From Burkholderiales bacterium (lineage in GTDB: Bacteria; Pseudomonadota; Gammaproteobacteria; Burkholderiales; SG8-39): a stretch of DNA of 11,357 nucleotides. The stretch lies in contig CAKKSJ010000496.1 in NCBI GenBank assembly GCA_919902965.1, forward strand, positions 1-11,357, written 5' to 3'. Shown here in pieces: positions 1 to 7,358 of the stretch. Position numbers and translations under genes: made by a program. Under the pieces are notes generated by a model. The model saw nothing but the letters and a program-made list of their open reading frames with translations. It was not told where the DNA came from and made no database searches. How positions within the stretch are numbered: position 1 is the first letter of the stretch; each line of letters begins with the position of its first letter.

Positions 1-436
1 CGAACCACTTCATGAAAGTGAAGCAGCCGGTGTAGGACAGGAGCAGCAGGTCGGGCGTGGGGAGGGGCTCGCCGGTGGGGCCGACCTCGCCGCCCAGCAT
101 CATGCCCAGGTCGGCCTTGACGTAGGTGCACACGTCCTCGGAATGGCCGTCGCGCTCGGCATCCATGATCATTTTGCCGGATTTTTTGCGCATGCCGTTT
201 TGCAGCGCGTTGGTTTCCGGCAGGCTGCGCGCGAAATCGAAACACATCACCAGTTCGTTCAGGTTGCCCGGCACGAAGGTGGCTGCGACCTTCTTGCCGT
301 TTTGACGCGCGGTGGCGAGTTCGAGATAGTTGCGGTTGATCATTTCCTTCTGCAACAGCATCGCATCCTCTTTCTGCGCGACCGGGACCGGCTTCCTCGA
401 GGCTTGCGCAGCTGTCGTTTTGACAGGTGTGCTCAT
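1..436 (-). CDS. bcrB: Benzoyl-CoA reductase subunit B (BcrB), N-terminal part, cut by window edge
   Basis: The first 145 codons of bcrB are present; the gene continues past position 1. BcrB and BcrC form the substrate-binding, ring-reducing half of ATP-dependent benzoyl-CoA reductase, a cytoplasmic iron-sulfur enzyme of the 2-hydroxyacyl-CoA dehydratase (HgdB/HgdC-like) superfamily. The translation contains FVPGNLNELVMCFD, NALQNGMRKKSGKMIMDAE, GHSEDVCTYVKADLGMM and LLLSYTGCFTFMKWF, which match BcrB as I remember it from Thauera aromatica; the cysteines in the last two blocks are candidate cluster ligands. The ATG at 436-434 overlaps the bcrC stop (ATGA), and GGAG sits 6 bases upstream, so translational coupling is expected. 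The first 25 or so residues are Lys/Ala/Pro-rich and look variable. The family assignment is very likely; the remainder, bcrA and bcrD are not visible. Confidence 0.93.
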   Translation of the reverse strand, partial: MSTPVKTTAAQASRKPVPVAQKEDAMLLQKEMINRNYLELATARQNGKKVAATFVPGNLNELVMCFDFARSLPETNALQNGMRKKSGKMIMDAERDGHSEDVCTYVKADLGMMLGGEVGPTGEPLPTPDLLLLSYTGCFTFMKWF

Positions 437-1605
437 GCGGCGCTCCACAATTTTATCGAATCGGCAAAGGTTCCGGCTTGCTCGCGGATCGGTGCCATCT
501 GGCCGGTGTTCTCGGCATACTTGAACGCCGTGTAGGGAATCTTGTGCTCGGTCAGCACCGACTGCAGCATCGGCCGCTCCAGCAGCGCCGGGTCGCAGAA
601 AGAGGGTGCGGCGAAAATCACGCCTTCGCCGGCGTTCAGCTTGGTCGAATCGAGCAGGTACTTGCCTTTGTCTTTCTTGAATTCGTCGTACTTGGACGAG
701 GTCTGAATCGAGCGGTGGAGGAAGGACTTGGACAACTCTTCCAGCGGGTCGCCCGTCTCCACCACGTCGTCGAACAGCATGCGCATGACCAGCATGAAGT
801 CGTCGTCGACGATGTAGCAACCGGCCATTTCGATCGACTTGATCAGGCTCAAGGGCGGCTGCTCGCAGAAGGCGCCGGTCAGGACGATGCGCGCATTGTC
901 GCGCAGCGGCCGCGCCACGGCGTCGGTTGCGGCGATGTACTCGCGCACCAGCAGCGTGTGCTCCTCCACCGGCAGCAGCATGCCCGCGCGCAGCACCAGG
1001 TAGACCTCCGCGGTAGGCGCCTGCCAGGGCTTGGCCGAGCGATATTTGTACAACGCCTGGATGGCGCGCCGGTTTTCGTTGTATATCCTGATTGATGCGC
1101 GCAGCGCGTCGTCGCTGACGGGCTTGCCGGCGATCCTGCCGAGGTCATCGCGCAGTACCTGCATTTCGTGGATGTAGTAATTGCCGCCTACGCTGTCCTG
1201 GTAATTTTGCGGCACGTCGAAATATCTGACGTACTTGTCCTTGAACAGAATCTGCCACATACCGGAGAGGTTGCGGATCACGTCGCAGATCGAAGGGAAC
1301 AGCATCCCGTCCAGGCAATCCAGGCGCCCGGTGAGCCCCAGTTCCAGCGTCGAGCGCGGAATGCGGCAGATATAGCTCTGGTAGTAGGCGTCGCCCTGGA
1401 TCACCTCGAGCTGGTCGCCGCCGCCCATGATACCCACCGGAAGCATGCCTGCCGCGTGGATGATTTCACGCGGCACGTAGATCGGCATGAAGCCGATCGC
1501 CTTGCGCCCGGGTACGGCCGTCTTCCACCGCTTCACCGAATTGAAATGCAGGTCGTCGAACAGCGCCTGGCAGCGCTCGACGATTTGTTGCACGCTTTGG
1601 CTCAT
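433..1605 (-). CDS. bcrC: Benzoyl-CoA reductase subunit C (BcrC)
   Basis: A 390-residue protein of the 2-hydroxyacyl-CoA dehydratase D-component family, the second substrate-binding subunit of class I (ATP-driven) benzoyl-CoA reductase, which turns benzoyl-CoA into cyclohexa-1,5-diene-1-carbonyl-CoA. Diagnostic blocks are FMPIYVPREIIHAAGMLPVG (residues 39-58), YYQSYICRIPRS (C80), MLFPSICDVIRNLSGMW (C107), LTGAFCEQPPLSLIK (C247) and AAPSFCDPALLERP (C337). C80, C107 and C337 are the plausible [4Fe-4S] ligands by family analogy. The start at 1605 is chosen because GGGAG lies 5 bases upstream. In-frame ATGs at 1617 and 1632 also exist, because a 15-base segment holding stop, Shine-Dalgarno and start is duplicated here; starting at 1617 would give a TAATG overlap with dch and four extra residues (MGAP). 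The stop overlaps the bcrB start. Confidence 0.95.
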   Translation of the reverse strand: MSQSVQQIVERCQALFDDLHFNSVKRWKTAVPGRKAIGFMPIYVPREIIHAAGMLPVGIMGGGDQLEVIQGDAYYQSYICRIPRSTLELGLTGRLDCLDGMLFPSICDVIRNLSGMWQILFKDKYVRYFDVPQNYQDSVGGNYYIHEMQVLRDDLGRIAGKPVSDDALRASIRIYNENRRAIQALYKYRSAKPWQAPTAEVYLVLRAGMLLPVEEHTLLVREYIAATDAVARPLRDNARIVLTGAFCEQPPLSLIKSIEMAGCYIVDDDFMLVMRMLFDDVVETGDPLEELSKSFLHRSIQTSSKYDEFKKDKGKYLLDSTKLNAGEGVIFAAPSFCDPALLERPMLQSVLTEHKIPYTAFKYAENTGQMAPIREQAGTFADSIKLWSAA

Positions 1606-1632
1606 CGGTGCTCCCATTATCGGTGCTCCCAT
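1603..1632 (-). repeat. 15-bp tandem duplication at the dch/bcrC junction
   Basis: Read on the minus strand, ATGGGAGCACCGATA (1632-1618) is followed directly by ATGGGAGCACCGATG (1617-1603), identical but for the last base. Each copy carries a GGGAG ribosome-binding core and an ATG. The dch stop (TAA, 1619-1617) lies at the junction of the copies. Collapsing the repeat to one copy would end dch with WEHR and TGA and create an ATGA overlap with bcrC, the same arrangement seen at bcrC/bcrB. The repeat itself is seen directly; the ancestral order is inference. Confidence 0.9.
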
Positions 1633-2390
1633 TTTGGCGGACGCTTGGCGATGAACGCGGCGAGGCCTTCGTTCGCGTCGCGGGTTTGCATCAGGCGCTC
1701 GAGGTAGAGCCGTTCGACTTCCGCTATGCGCCGGCGCACGCGCAGTAGGTAGCCGCCGCGGGCTGCGGCTAGCGCGCAGGCCAGCGAACTTGCGCTCTTG
1801 CCCGCGAGGTACTGATCAAAGTAGGCCAGCGCCGCTGCGTCCGGGTCGGGCGTAACGGATGTCACCAGGCCCAGTCGCAGCGCTTCGTCGGCGCCGACAG
1901 CGCGGCCGGAGAACAGCAGGTCTTCTGCAGCCGCCTGGCCGATGCGCGGTGGCAGCAGGCAGGATGCCGCCGGCGCGAACACGCCGAGCTGGATCTCGGG
2001 CTGGCCCAGTTTTGCATCGCTGGCGGCAAACATGAGGCTGCCGCCCATGGCGAGTTCCAGTCCCCCGCCCAGGCACTGGCCCTTTACCGCAACCAGGACC
2101 GGCACCGGCCATTCGAGCATGGAAATGAGCAGCGCGTGCAGGCCCGCCAGCATTGCCGCACAGCGTTCCGCCAGATGTTCCTCGACGCTCGCGCCGAAGG
2201 AGAAATGCGGCCCTTCCGCGTCGAGCAATACCGCCCGGATGCCGACGTCGCTGCGGTGCGCATCGAACGCGGCCTGCAGCGCCGCGATCATCGCCGCATC
2301 GATGATGTTCGCCTTCGGGCGCGCGAGGCGCAGGCGCAACAGCGCCGCGTCGCGTTCGGTCCAGACTTTCAGCGGCGCTTCGATAGCCAC
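1617..2390 (-). CDS. dch: Cyclohexa-1,5-diene-1-carbonyl-CoA hydratase (Dch)
   Basis: A 257-residue crotonase-fold protein. By context it adds water to cyclohexa-1,5-diene-1-carbonyl-CoA, giving 6-hydroxycyclohex-1-ene-1-carbonyl-CoA, the substrate of Had. The fold is shown by the oxyanion-hole regions GPHFSFGASVEEH (residues 60-72) and VKGQCLGGGLELAM (102-115) and by the block GQPEIQLGVFAPAAS (129-143). The start is GTG at 2390-2388, four bases after the oah stop; an upstream ATG at 2459 would lie inside oah and give a basic N-terminus foreign to the family. Length fits known Dch proteins (about 258 residues). It sits between oah and bcrC in the same operon. On sequence alone it could be another enoyl-CoA hydratase; neighbours make Dch much the best call. 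Confidence 0.9.
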   Translation of the reverse strand: MAIEAPLKVWTERDAALLRLRLARPKANIIDAAMIAALQAAFDAHRSDVGIRAVLLDAEGPHFSFGASVEEHLAERCAAMLAGLHALLISMLEWPVPVLVAVKGQCLGGGLELAMGGSLMFAASDAKLGQPEIQLGVFAPAASCLLPPRIGQAAAEDLLFSGRAVGADEALRLGLVTSVTPDPDAAALAYFDQYLAGKSASSLACALAAARGGYLLRVRRRIAEVERLYLERLMQTRDANEGLAAFIAKRPPKWEHR

Positions 2391-2394
2391 GGCC

Positions 2395-3504
2395 TCAGGC
2401 CTTTTTCTTGGGCTGAATCGCCTCGTGCAGTTCGGTGCCCCAGCCTTCGCCGCGCGCAAGCCGCTGGCGCAGTCCGATGAAGTCGATCTCGCGGTCGTCT
2501 TTCGAACCTTCGTTGAAGGCGACGAAGCCGGCGCGCGCTTCGGTCATCATGTTAAGCGCCAGCCAGGCGCGCGAGTTTTCCTTGTTCGCGTTCCAGGCGA
2601 TGAGCTTGGGCTTGCGCAATTCCTCGATGGTCTTGGTGGTGCAGTCGGGGAAGGTGAGCAGCATTTTGGCGCACAGTTCCTCGACCTTGGCATCGAGCAG
2701 CGACAGATCCACGCGGCCAGCGGCCATCACTGCCTTGGCCTGCTTCGCCGCGTCGCCGGTCTTGAATTCGCCGAATACCAGCCTGCCGAATTCATCGGTC
2801 ATCTGCTTGGTTTCCACCAGCGGATTGGCGACAAACTTTCCGTCCACCTTCAGCGCCGGTACCACGTCGGTGATCATGCCCATTTGATAGGCCTTGTGCG
2901 CCGAGAACGGTTCGCATAGCACGCAGGCCGCCATGGCGCGTTCCGCGCCTATCATCAGCGGAAGAAAGTCGGTGGCACCGCCGATCGGAGCCGAGCCGTG
3001 CTTGGGTCCGGCCTGGCCGAAGCGCGCCAGGTCCTGCGCCACGGTAAAGTCGCAGGCCATGCCGATCTCCTGGCCGCCGCCGACGCGCATGCCGTTGACG
3101 CGGCAGATCACGGGCTTGTCGCAGGCGAGGATCGCCGACACCATGTCGTTGAACAGGCGCATGTACATGCGGTATTCCTGCGGGTGGCCGGCGTAATACT
3201 CCGCATATTCCTTGGTGTTGCCGCCGGTGCAGAACGCCTTGTCGCCGGCGCCGGTGAACACCACGCAGCTGACGTCGCGCGCATTCGAGGCGGCGCGAAA
3301 CGCGAGAATCACGCCTTTCACCATATCGGTGGTGTAGGAGTTGAACTGTGCGGGGTTGTCCAGCCAGATCCAGGCGTTATACAGGCCTGGCACTTCCTTG
3401 CCGTCGGGCGTCCTGGCCGGGCGCTTTTCATAGCGCACGCCGGGGCGCGAAAAATCCTCGTCGAGCTCGTGATTCTTGAATTCCCGGGTTGGGGTGGCAT
3501 CCAT
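2395..3504 (-). CDS. oah: 6-oxocyclohex-1-ene-1-carbonyl-CoA hydrolase (Oah), ring opening
   Basis: A 369-residue crotonase-superfamily hydrolase. It adds water to 6-oxocyclohex-1-ene-1-carbonyl-CoA and cleaves the ring hydrolytically to 3-hydroxypimelyl-CoA, committing the carbon to beta-oxidation. Visible blocks are NAWIWLDNPAQFNSYTTDMV (residues 43-62), GAGDKAFCTGGNTKEYAEYY (85-104), NGMRVGGGQEIGMACD (137-152) and KHGSAPIGGATDFLP (168-182), which I recognise as typical of Oah. The two Gly-rich blocks would form the CoA-thioester oxyanion hole. The length of about 370 residues, with a C-terminal extension ending in a lysine cluster, separates it from ordinary 260-residue enoyl-CoA hydratases. 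The start at 3504 has AGGAGA 7 bases upstream and lies 13 bases after the had stop. Confidence 0.95.
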   Translation of the reverse strand: MDATPTREFKNHELDEDFSRPGVRYEKRPARTPDGKEVPGLYNAWIWLDNPAQFNSYTTDMVKGVILAFRAASNARDVSCVVFTGAGDKAFCTGGNTKEYAEYYAGHPQEYRMYMRLFNDMVSAILACDKPVICRVNGMRVGGGQEIGMACDFTVAQDLARFGQAGPKHGSAPIGGATDFLPLMIGAERAMAACVLCEPFSAHKAYQMGMITDVVPALKVDGKFVANPLVETKQMTDEFGRLVFGEFKTGDAAKQAKAVMAAGRVDLSLLDAKVEELCAKMLLTFPDCTTKTIEELRKPKLIAWNANKENSRAWLALNMMTEARAGFVAFNEGSKDDREIDFIGLRQRLARGEGWGTELHEAIQPKKKA

Positions 3505-3517
3505 GTTTGAATCTCCT

Positions 3518-4591
3518 CTAGGGTTTCGGAACCAGTACGGCGCGGCGCTTGATCTCATGATGGTGCGTCGCCTCGAATATGCGGTTGATGTCGGCCAGCG
3601 GATGCGCTTCGACGAAGGGCTTCACCTTGACTTTGCCTGCCAGCACCAGTTCCAGCGCGGCCGGATAGTGCTCGGGCGTGCAGCCCCAGTTGCCGATGGC
3701 GCGCGCATCGAAGGCCATCAGATTGGACAGGCGCAGCTCGACCTTGTCCATGGTGAAGCCGACGACACAGAGCGTGGCGCCGTGCACCAGCAGGCCGTAG
3801 GCGCTGAGTTGTCCGGCGGCGCTGCCCGAGCATTCGAATATGAACCACTCGGTTGCGCGCAGGCCGTTGTCCTTGGCGAACTTGGAAATCGCGCCCTTGA
3901 GGGCCTTCTGGTCAAGTTCCTTCGGGTTGAGCGTGAGTGCGGCACCGTGTCCCGAGATCGCTGCTAGCTTGGCCGGATCGACGTCGATGGCGACAACTTT
4001 TGCGCCGAAGGCGTTTGCCATCTGCACGCAATAGCCGCCGACACCGCCGACGCCGATGACAATGGCGAGGCTGCCCGGGGTGACGCCGGCACGATGCACC
4101 GCTTGGTAGGGCGTGGTGACTGCGTCAGCCACGACCGACACTTCAGACAGGTTCAGGCCGGCGGCGGCGAGGCGCGGCTCGTCGACCGGGCAGAGGCCGC
4201 GCGCGGGAACGGCGATATGGCTGGCGAAGCCGCCCTGGATGTCGTTGCCGGGCATTTTCTGCGCACGGCAGATGGCGGCGCGGCCGCGTTTGCACAAATC
4301 GCACTCGCCGCAGGGGATCACGGCCGGGATGATCACTGATTTACCCAGCCAGTTTTCGGCGCCGCTGCCGGCGGCGACGACCCGGCCGCTGATCTCGTGG
4401 CCGAGGGTAAGGGGCAGAGGATGGTTGGTGCGCACGCCGTCGTAGAAATAGCCCAGATCGGTGTGGCAGACACCGCAGCCGGCGACCTCCACGATTACCT
4501 CGGCAGGCTGCGGCGGGAACGGATCGAACGCCGAATGCACCATGGCGACCTTGGGCGCCGTCATCATCCAGCGGTGTGCGCTTGTGCTCAT
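3518..4591 (-). CDS. had: 6-hydroxycyclohex-1-ene-1-carbonyl-CoA dehydrogenase (Had)
   Basis: A 357-residue zinc-dependent medium-chain alcohol dehydrogenase. By context it oxidises 6-hydroxycyclohex-1-ene-1-carbonyl-CoA with NAD+ to the 6-oxo compound used by Oah. The catalytic zinc site is GCGVCHTD (C42) with GHE (H65, E66). The structural zinc site is CGECDLCKRGRAAIC (C94, C97, C100, C108). The Rossmann loop is GVGGVGG (180-186), and D203 in VVAIDVDP suits NAD rather than NADP. The start at 4591 has GGAG 8 bases upstream. It is the first gene of the operon had-oah-dch-bcrC-bcrB, read from a promoter at about 4680-4709. General alcohol dehydrogenases share these motifs, so the exact substrate is inferred from the four pathway genes behind it. 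Confidence 0.93.
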   Translation of the reverse strand: MSTSAHRWMMTAPKVAMVHSAFDPFPPQPAEVIVEVAGCGVCHTDLGYFYDGVRTNHPLPLTLGHEISGRVVAAGSGAENWLGKSVIIPAVIPCGECDLCKRGRAAICRAQKMPGNDIQGGFASHIAVPARGLCPVDEPRLAAAGLNLSEVSVVADAVTTPYQAVHRAGVTPGSLAIVIGVGGVGGYCVQMANAFGAKVVAIDVDPAKLAAISGHGAALTLNPKELDQKALKGAISKFAKDNGLRATEWFIFECSGSAAGQLSAYGLLVHGATLCVVGFTMDKVELRLSNLMAFDARAIGNWGCTPEHYPAALELVLAGKVKVKPFVEAHPLADINRIFEATHHHEIKRRAVLVPKP

Positions 4592-4623
4592 GTTTGTTGC
4601 TCCAATCGAGAGTGCCGCGGTTG

Positions 4624-4635
4624 CAGTTTGTACTG
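4624..4635. promoter_or_regulatory. Short dyad in the had leader
   Basis: CAGTTTGTACTG has arms CAGT and ACTG around a 4-base centre. It lies in the predicted 5' leader of the had transcript and about 17 bases upstream of the korA -35 box. It shares the TACT core with the larger dyad at 4669-4692 and might be a second operator. Short dyads arise often by chance, so support is weak. Confidence 0.3.
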
Positions 4636-4651
4636 GTAAATAAAGTTTGGC

Positions 4652-4681
4652 TTGACTTTTTTGGCGCTATTTCAGTATTAT
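4652..4681 (+). promoter_or_regulatory. Sigma70-like promoter for korA-korB-ferritin operon
   Basis: TTGACT (4652-4657) and TATTAT (4676-4681) are separated by 18 bases; each hexamer matches five of six consensus positions. A transcript would start near 4688 and leave a leader of about 90 bases before the korA start at 4780. The leader contains a GGATC-N6-GATCC dyad at 4724-4739. Confidence 0.65.
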
Positions 4682-4692
4682 GGTACTAGAAT
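4669..4692. promoter_or_regulatory. Candidate operator over both divergent -10 boxes
   Basis: The inner dyad AGTA-N6-TACT (4674-4687) is extended by matching ATT (4669-4671) and AAT (4690-4692). The axis lies between 4680 and 4681, inside the overlap of the two -10 boxes. The 9-base inverted repeat GCTTGACTT (4650-4658) / AAGTCAAGC (4703-4711), which contains both -35 boxes, has the same axis. A dimeric regulator bound here would block both promoters. It does not fit the TGCA-type sites described for BzdR nor an FNR box; the regulator is unknown. Confidence 0.5.
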
Positions 4693-4709
4693 GCGTATTT
4701 AGAAGTCAA
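4680..4709 (-). promoter_or_regulatory. Sigma70-like promoter for had-oah-dch-bcr operon
   Basis: On the minus strand TTGACT (4709-4704) and TACCAT (4685-4680) are 18 bases apart. The -35 matches five of six consensus positions and the -10 four of six. A transcript would start near 4673, leaving a leader of about 80 bases before had. The -10 overlaps that of the korA promoter by two bases. Confidence 0.5.
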
Positions 4710-4779
4710 GCGCAATATGCGATGGATCAGGCAAGATCCCAAACAGCGCCCCGAAGCCCGGCAAGACGGAGGTAAGACC

Positions 4780-6525
4780 GTGTCGAAACACAAAGAGAAA
4801 ACCAAGGACAGCATTTCCATCGCGATTACCGGCAGCGGCGGCGCCGGTGTGATGACCGCGGGGACGCTGCTGCTTGAAGTTGCGGCACAGGCCGGCTGGT
4901 ACGGGCTGATGGTGCGCTCCAGCGGACCGCAGATACGTGGCGGCGAAGCAGCGGCACTGATGCGCTTTTCGAAAGCGCCGGTCGAATGCCTGGATGACCG
5001 TTTCGACGTGCTGATCGGGATCGACTGGCAGAATATCCATCGTTTCGCCGATGAAATTCCTCTGGATGCGACGAGCGTGATGATAGGCGATCCGGACCAG
5101 AGTGAACCGCCGGAAGTCTTCGTCAAGCGCGGTGCACACTACGCGCCTCTGCCGTTCAAGCAAATGGCCAAAGCCTTGCCGGGCAGCTGGCCCAATATGA
5201 TCGCGCTTGGGGTCGCAGCCGGGTTGGCAGGGCTGCCCGCAGACTCGATCAAGGCGGTGCTGCAGAAATCGCTCAAAAAGGGCGGTGGCGAGAAAATGGC
5301 CGCCAATATTGCTGCAGCGGAAGCGGGTTACGCGTTCGCCGAAAGCGTGCCCGCGGTGCCGCGGCTGTCCGGCAAACTCGCCGCGACCGGACGCGAAGCG
5401 CGCTGGCTGATCACCGGCAATCAGGCGGCGGGCTATGGCGCGGTGCGTGGCGGCGTGCGTTTTTGCGCTGCGTATCCGATTACGCCGGCGACCGAAGTGC
5501 TCGAATGGCTGGCGCCGGCGCTACCCAAGATCGGCGGCGCTCTGGTGCAGGCCGAGGACGAACTCGCGTCGGTCAACATGATCGTCGGTTCCTCCTACGG
5601 TGGCGTACCTTCGGTGACGGCCACCGCCGGGCCGGGCTTGTCGCTCATGACGGAAGCCATCGGTCTGGCAGTCGCCGCAGAAATCCCGATCGTGGTGATC
5701 GACGTCATGCGCGGCGGACCTTCGACCGGTATTCCGGCAAAAAGCGAACAAAGCGATGTCAGTATCGCGGTGAACGGCCTGCACGGCGATGCGCCGCGTA
5801 TTGTGGTCGCGCCGAATTCCATCGCCGATTGCGTGTCGGCGACGCAGTGGGCGGTGTACCTCGCCGAGGCGATGCAATCCCCGGCGATCGTACTGTCCGA
5901 CCAGTACTTCGGACAGACGCGCGCGGTGGTGGACCCGCCTGCCGATATCGGCCTGCTTACCAAGCGCCTGAAGCCGGCATCGGGAGAGAGCGGCTACCAG
6001 CGTTACGCCATCACTGAATCCGGCATTTCGCCGATGGCGATACCGGGCAATCCGGGCACGGCTTACACCGCCGACGGACTGGAGCACAATGAACGCGGCC
6101 TGCCTTCCAGCCAGTCGGGTGACCACATACGCCAACTGGACAAGCGTGCGAGGAAACTGGCGCAATTCGATTACGGCGCGCGCTGGGCTGACATCGAAGG
6201 CGAGGGCGAACTCGCCCTTGTCACTTTCGGTTCCTGCACCGGCGCGGCGCGCGAAGCGCTGGCACGCGCGGCGGCCGAAGGGGTCAAGGGGCGGCTGGTG
6301 TCCCTGCGCCTGCTCGCCCCGTCGCGGCCCGAACACATGGCCAAAGCGCTCGCCGGCGCGAAACGCGTGCTCGTCGTGGAGCAGAATCACACCGGGCAGC
6401 TGTACCGCTACCTGCGCGCCGAGTACGACCTGCCGGGTACGACCAGGAGTTTCCGCCACCCCGGGCCGCTGCCCATGCGTCCCGATGAAATCCACCAGCA
6501 AATCACCGAATGGAGCCGCTCATGA
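4780..6525 (+). CDS. korA: 2-oxoglutarate:ferredoxin oxidoreductase, fused gamma-alpha subunit (KorA)
   Basis: A 581-residue subunit in which a gamma-type domain (about 11-190, starting SIAITGSGGAGVMTAG) is fused to the alpha domain. The alpha domain starts near GNQAAGYGAVRGG (213-225) and carries CAAYPITPATE (229-239), AGPGLSLMTEAIGLA and RGGPSTGIPAKSEQSD (311-326), followed by a transketolase-C-like domain near the C-terminus. With KorB it oxidises 2-oxoglutarate to succinyl-CoA and reduces ferredoxin, which in Thauera aromatica feeds benzoyl-CoA reductase. The start is GTG at 4780, with GGAGGT 6 bases upstream; an in-frame ATG at 4717 lacks a ribosome-binding site. The stop overlaps the korB ATG. 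Specificity for 2-oxoglutarate rather than another 2-oxoacid rests on the neighbourhood. Confidence 0.92.
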   Translation: MSKHKEKTKDSISIAITGSGGAGVMTAGTLLLEVAAQAGWYGLMVRSSGPQIRGGEAAALMRFSKAPVECLDDRFDVLIGIDWQNIHRFADEIPLDATSVMIGDPDQSEPPEVFVKRGAHYAPLPFKQMAKALPGSWPNMIALGVAAGLAGLPADSIKAVLQKSLKKGGGEKMAANIAAAEAGYAFAESVPAVPRLSGKLAATGREARWLITGNQAAGYGAVRGGVRFCAAYPITPATEVLEWLAPALPKIGGALVQAEDELASVNMIVGSSYGGVPSVTATAGPGLSLMTEAIGLAVAAEIPIVVIDVMRGGPSTGIPAKSEQSDVSIAVNGLHGDAPRIVVAPNSIADCVSATQWAVYLAEAMQSPAIVLSDQYFGQTRAVVDPPADIGLLTKRLKPASGESGYQRYAITESGISPMAIPGNPGTAYTADGLEHNERGLPSSQSGDHIRQLDKRARKLAQFDYGARWADIEGEGELALVTFGSCTGAAREALARAAAEGVKGRLVSLRLLAPSRPEHMAKALAGAKRVLVVEQNHTGQLYRYLRAEYDLPGTTRSFRHPGPLPMRPDEIHQQITEWSRS

Positions 6526-7358
6526 GTTCGCCCAGCGCTGCCGCGCCGCTCACGGCGCAGGCATTCAAATCAGACTACAAGCCGATATGGTGCCCGGGCT
6601 GCGGCGACTATTCGGTGCTGTCCTCGTTCACCAAGGCCTTCGCCAAACTCCAGTTGCTGCCGCAGGACGTTGCCGTCGTATCGGGAATCGGCTGCTCGTC
6701 ACGCATTCCCGCCTATACGACCTGCTATGGGTTTCACGGCGTGCACGGGCGCTCGCTCGCAGCGGCGGCCGGGCTCAAACTCGCGCGCCCCGACCTCACG
6801 GTGGTCGTCGCGAGCGGCGACGGTGACGGCTACTCCATCGGCGGCAATCACTTTCTGCATGCCTGCCGGCGCAACGTCGATCTGAGCTACGTGGTCATGG
6901 ACAACCATGTCTACGGCATGACCAAGGGCCAGCCTTCACCGACCACCGAACCTGACTGGGATTCCAAGCTTTCGCCCGGTGGCACCGGACTGCGCACCTT
7001 CAATCCGATGGTGATCGCTCTGGCTGCGGGCGCAAACTTTGTCGCGCGCGCGTTCGCCGGTGATCCCAATGGCACTGCCGAGCTTATTGCCGAGGCAATC
7101 AGCACGCCCGGATTCTCTTTTGTCGAGATTCTCAGCCCCTGCATCACGTTCCGCCCCGAGCAGCGCGACTGGAAACAGATGGTACGCCCGGCGGCGGTCA
7201 CCTACACGGATGATGCCGCGCGCGCGGCGCGGCGCATCATGACCGATGACGGCATGAATATCGGCGTGCTGTACAAGGGCGCACGCAAGCCCTACCAGCC
7301 GCCCATAGGCAAAGGCAGGAAACAAGCATCCGACCTGGAGATGGAGTTCGCACTATGA
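6522..7358 (+). CDS. korB: 2-oxoglutarate:ferredoxin oxidoreductase, beta subunit (KorB)
   Basis: A 278-residue thiamine diphosphate-binding beta subunit. WCPGCGD (C24, C27), GIGCSSR (C58) and SPCITF (C207) supply the four cysteines expected for the [4Fe-4S] cluster. The diphosphate/Mg site is ASGDGDGYSIGGN (97-109) with MDNHVYGMTKGQ (126-137). HGVHGRSLAAAAGLKLARP (72-90) is the usual block before it. The ATG at 6522 forms ATGA with the korA stop and has GGAG 6 bases upstream, so the in-frame ATG at 6510 is less likely. The stop in turn overlaps the next start. The pair makes low-potential reduced ferredoxin; no ferredoxin gene lies within this window, so the carrier must be encoded elsewhere. 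Confidence 0.93.
   Translation: MSSPSAAAPLTAQAFKSDYKPIWCPGCGDYSVLSSFTKAFAKLQLLPQDVAVVSGIGCSSRIPAYTTCYGFHGVHGRSLAAAAGLKLARPDLTVVVASGDGDGYSIGGNHFLHACRRNVDLSYVVMDNHVYGMTKGQPSPTTEPDWDSKLSPGGTGLRTFNPMVIALAAGANFVARAFAGDPNGTAELIAEAISTPGFSFVEILSPCITFRPEQRDWKQMVRPAAVTYTDDAARAARRIMTDDGMNIGVLYKGARKPYQPPIGKGRKQASDLEMEFAL

Noticed and set aside
1942..2919. Long plus-strand open frame (325 codons) opposite dch and oah
   Set aside because: It lies antisense to two clearly recognised crotonase-family genes, spans their junction and has no recognisable domain; long antisense frames are expected in GC-rich coding DNA.
4652..4711. FNR/ANR box (TTGAT-N4-ATCAA) in the divergent promoter, expected for anaerobic genes
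   Set aside because: The TTGACT and AGTCAA motifs are 46 bases apart and read as -35 boxes; no properly spaced FNR site was found in the had-korA gap.
4717..4779. ATG at 4717 as the korA start
   Set aside because: It has no ribosome-binding site, while GTG at 4780 has GGAGGT at ideal distance and gives an N-terminus close to the family domain start.
5521..6501. Minus-strand open frame (326 codons) opposite korA
   Set aside because: Antisense to well-conserved KorA motifs; the translation is Arg/His/Gly-rich noise without family features.
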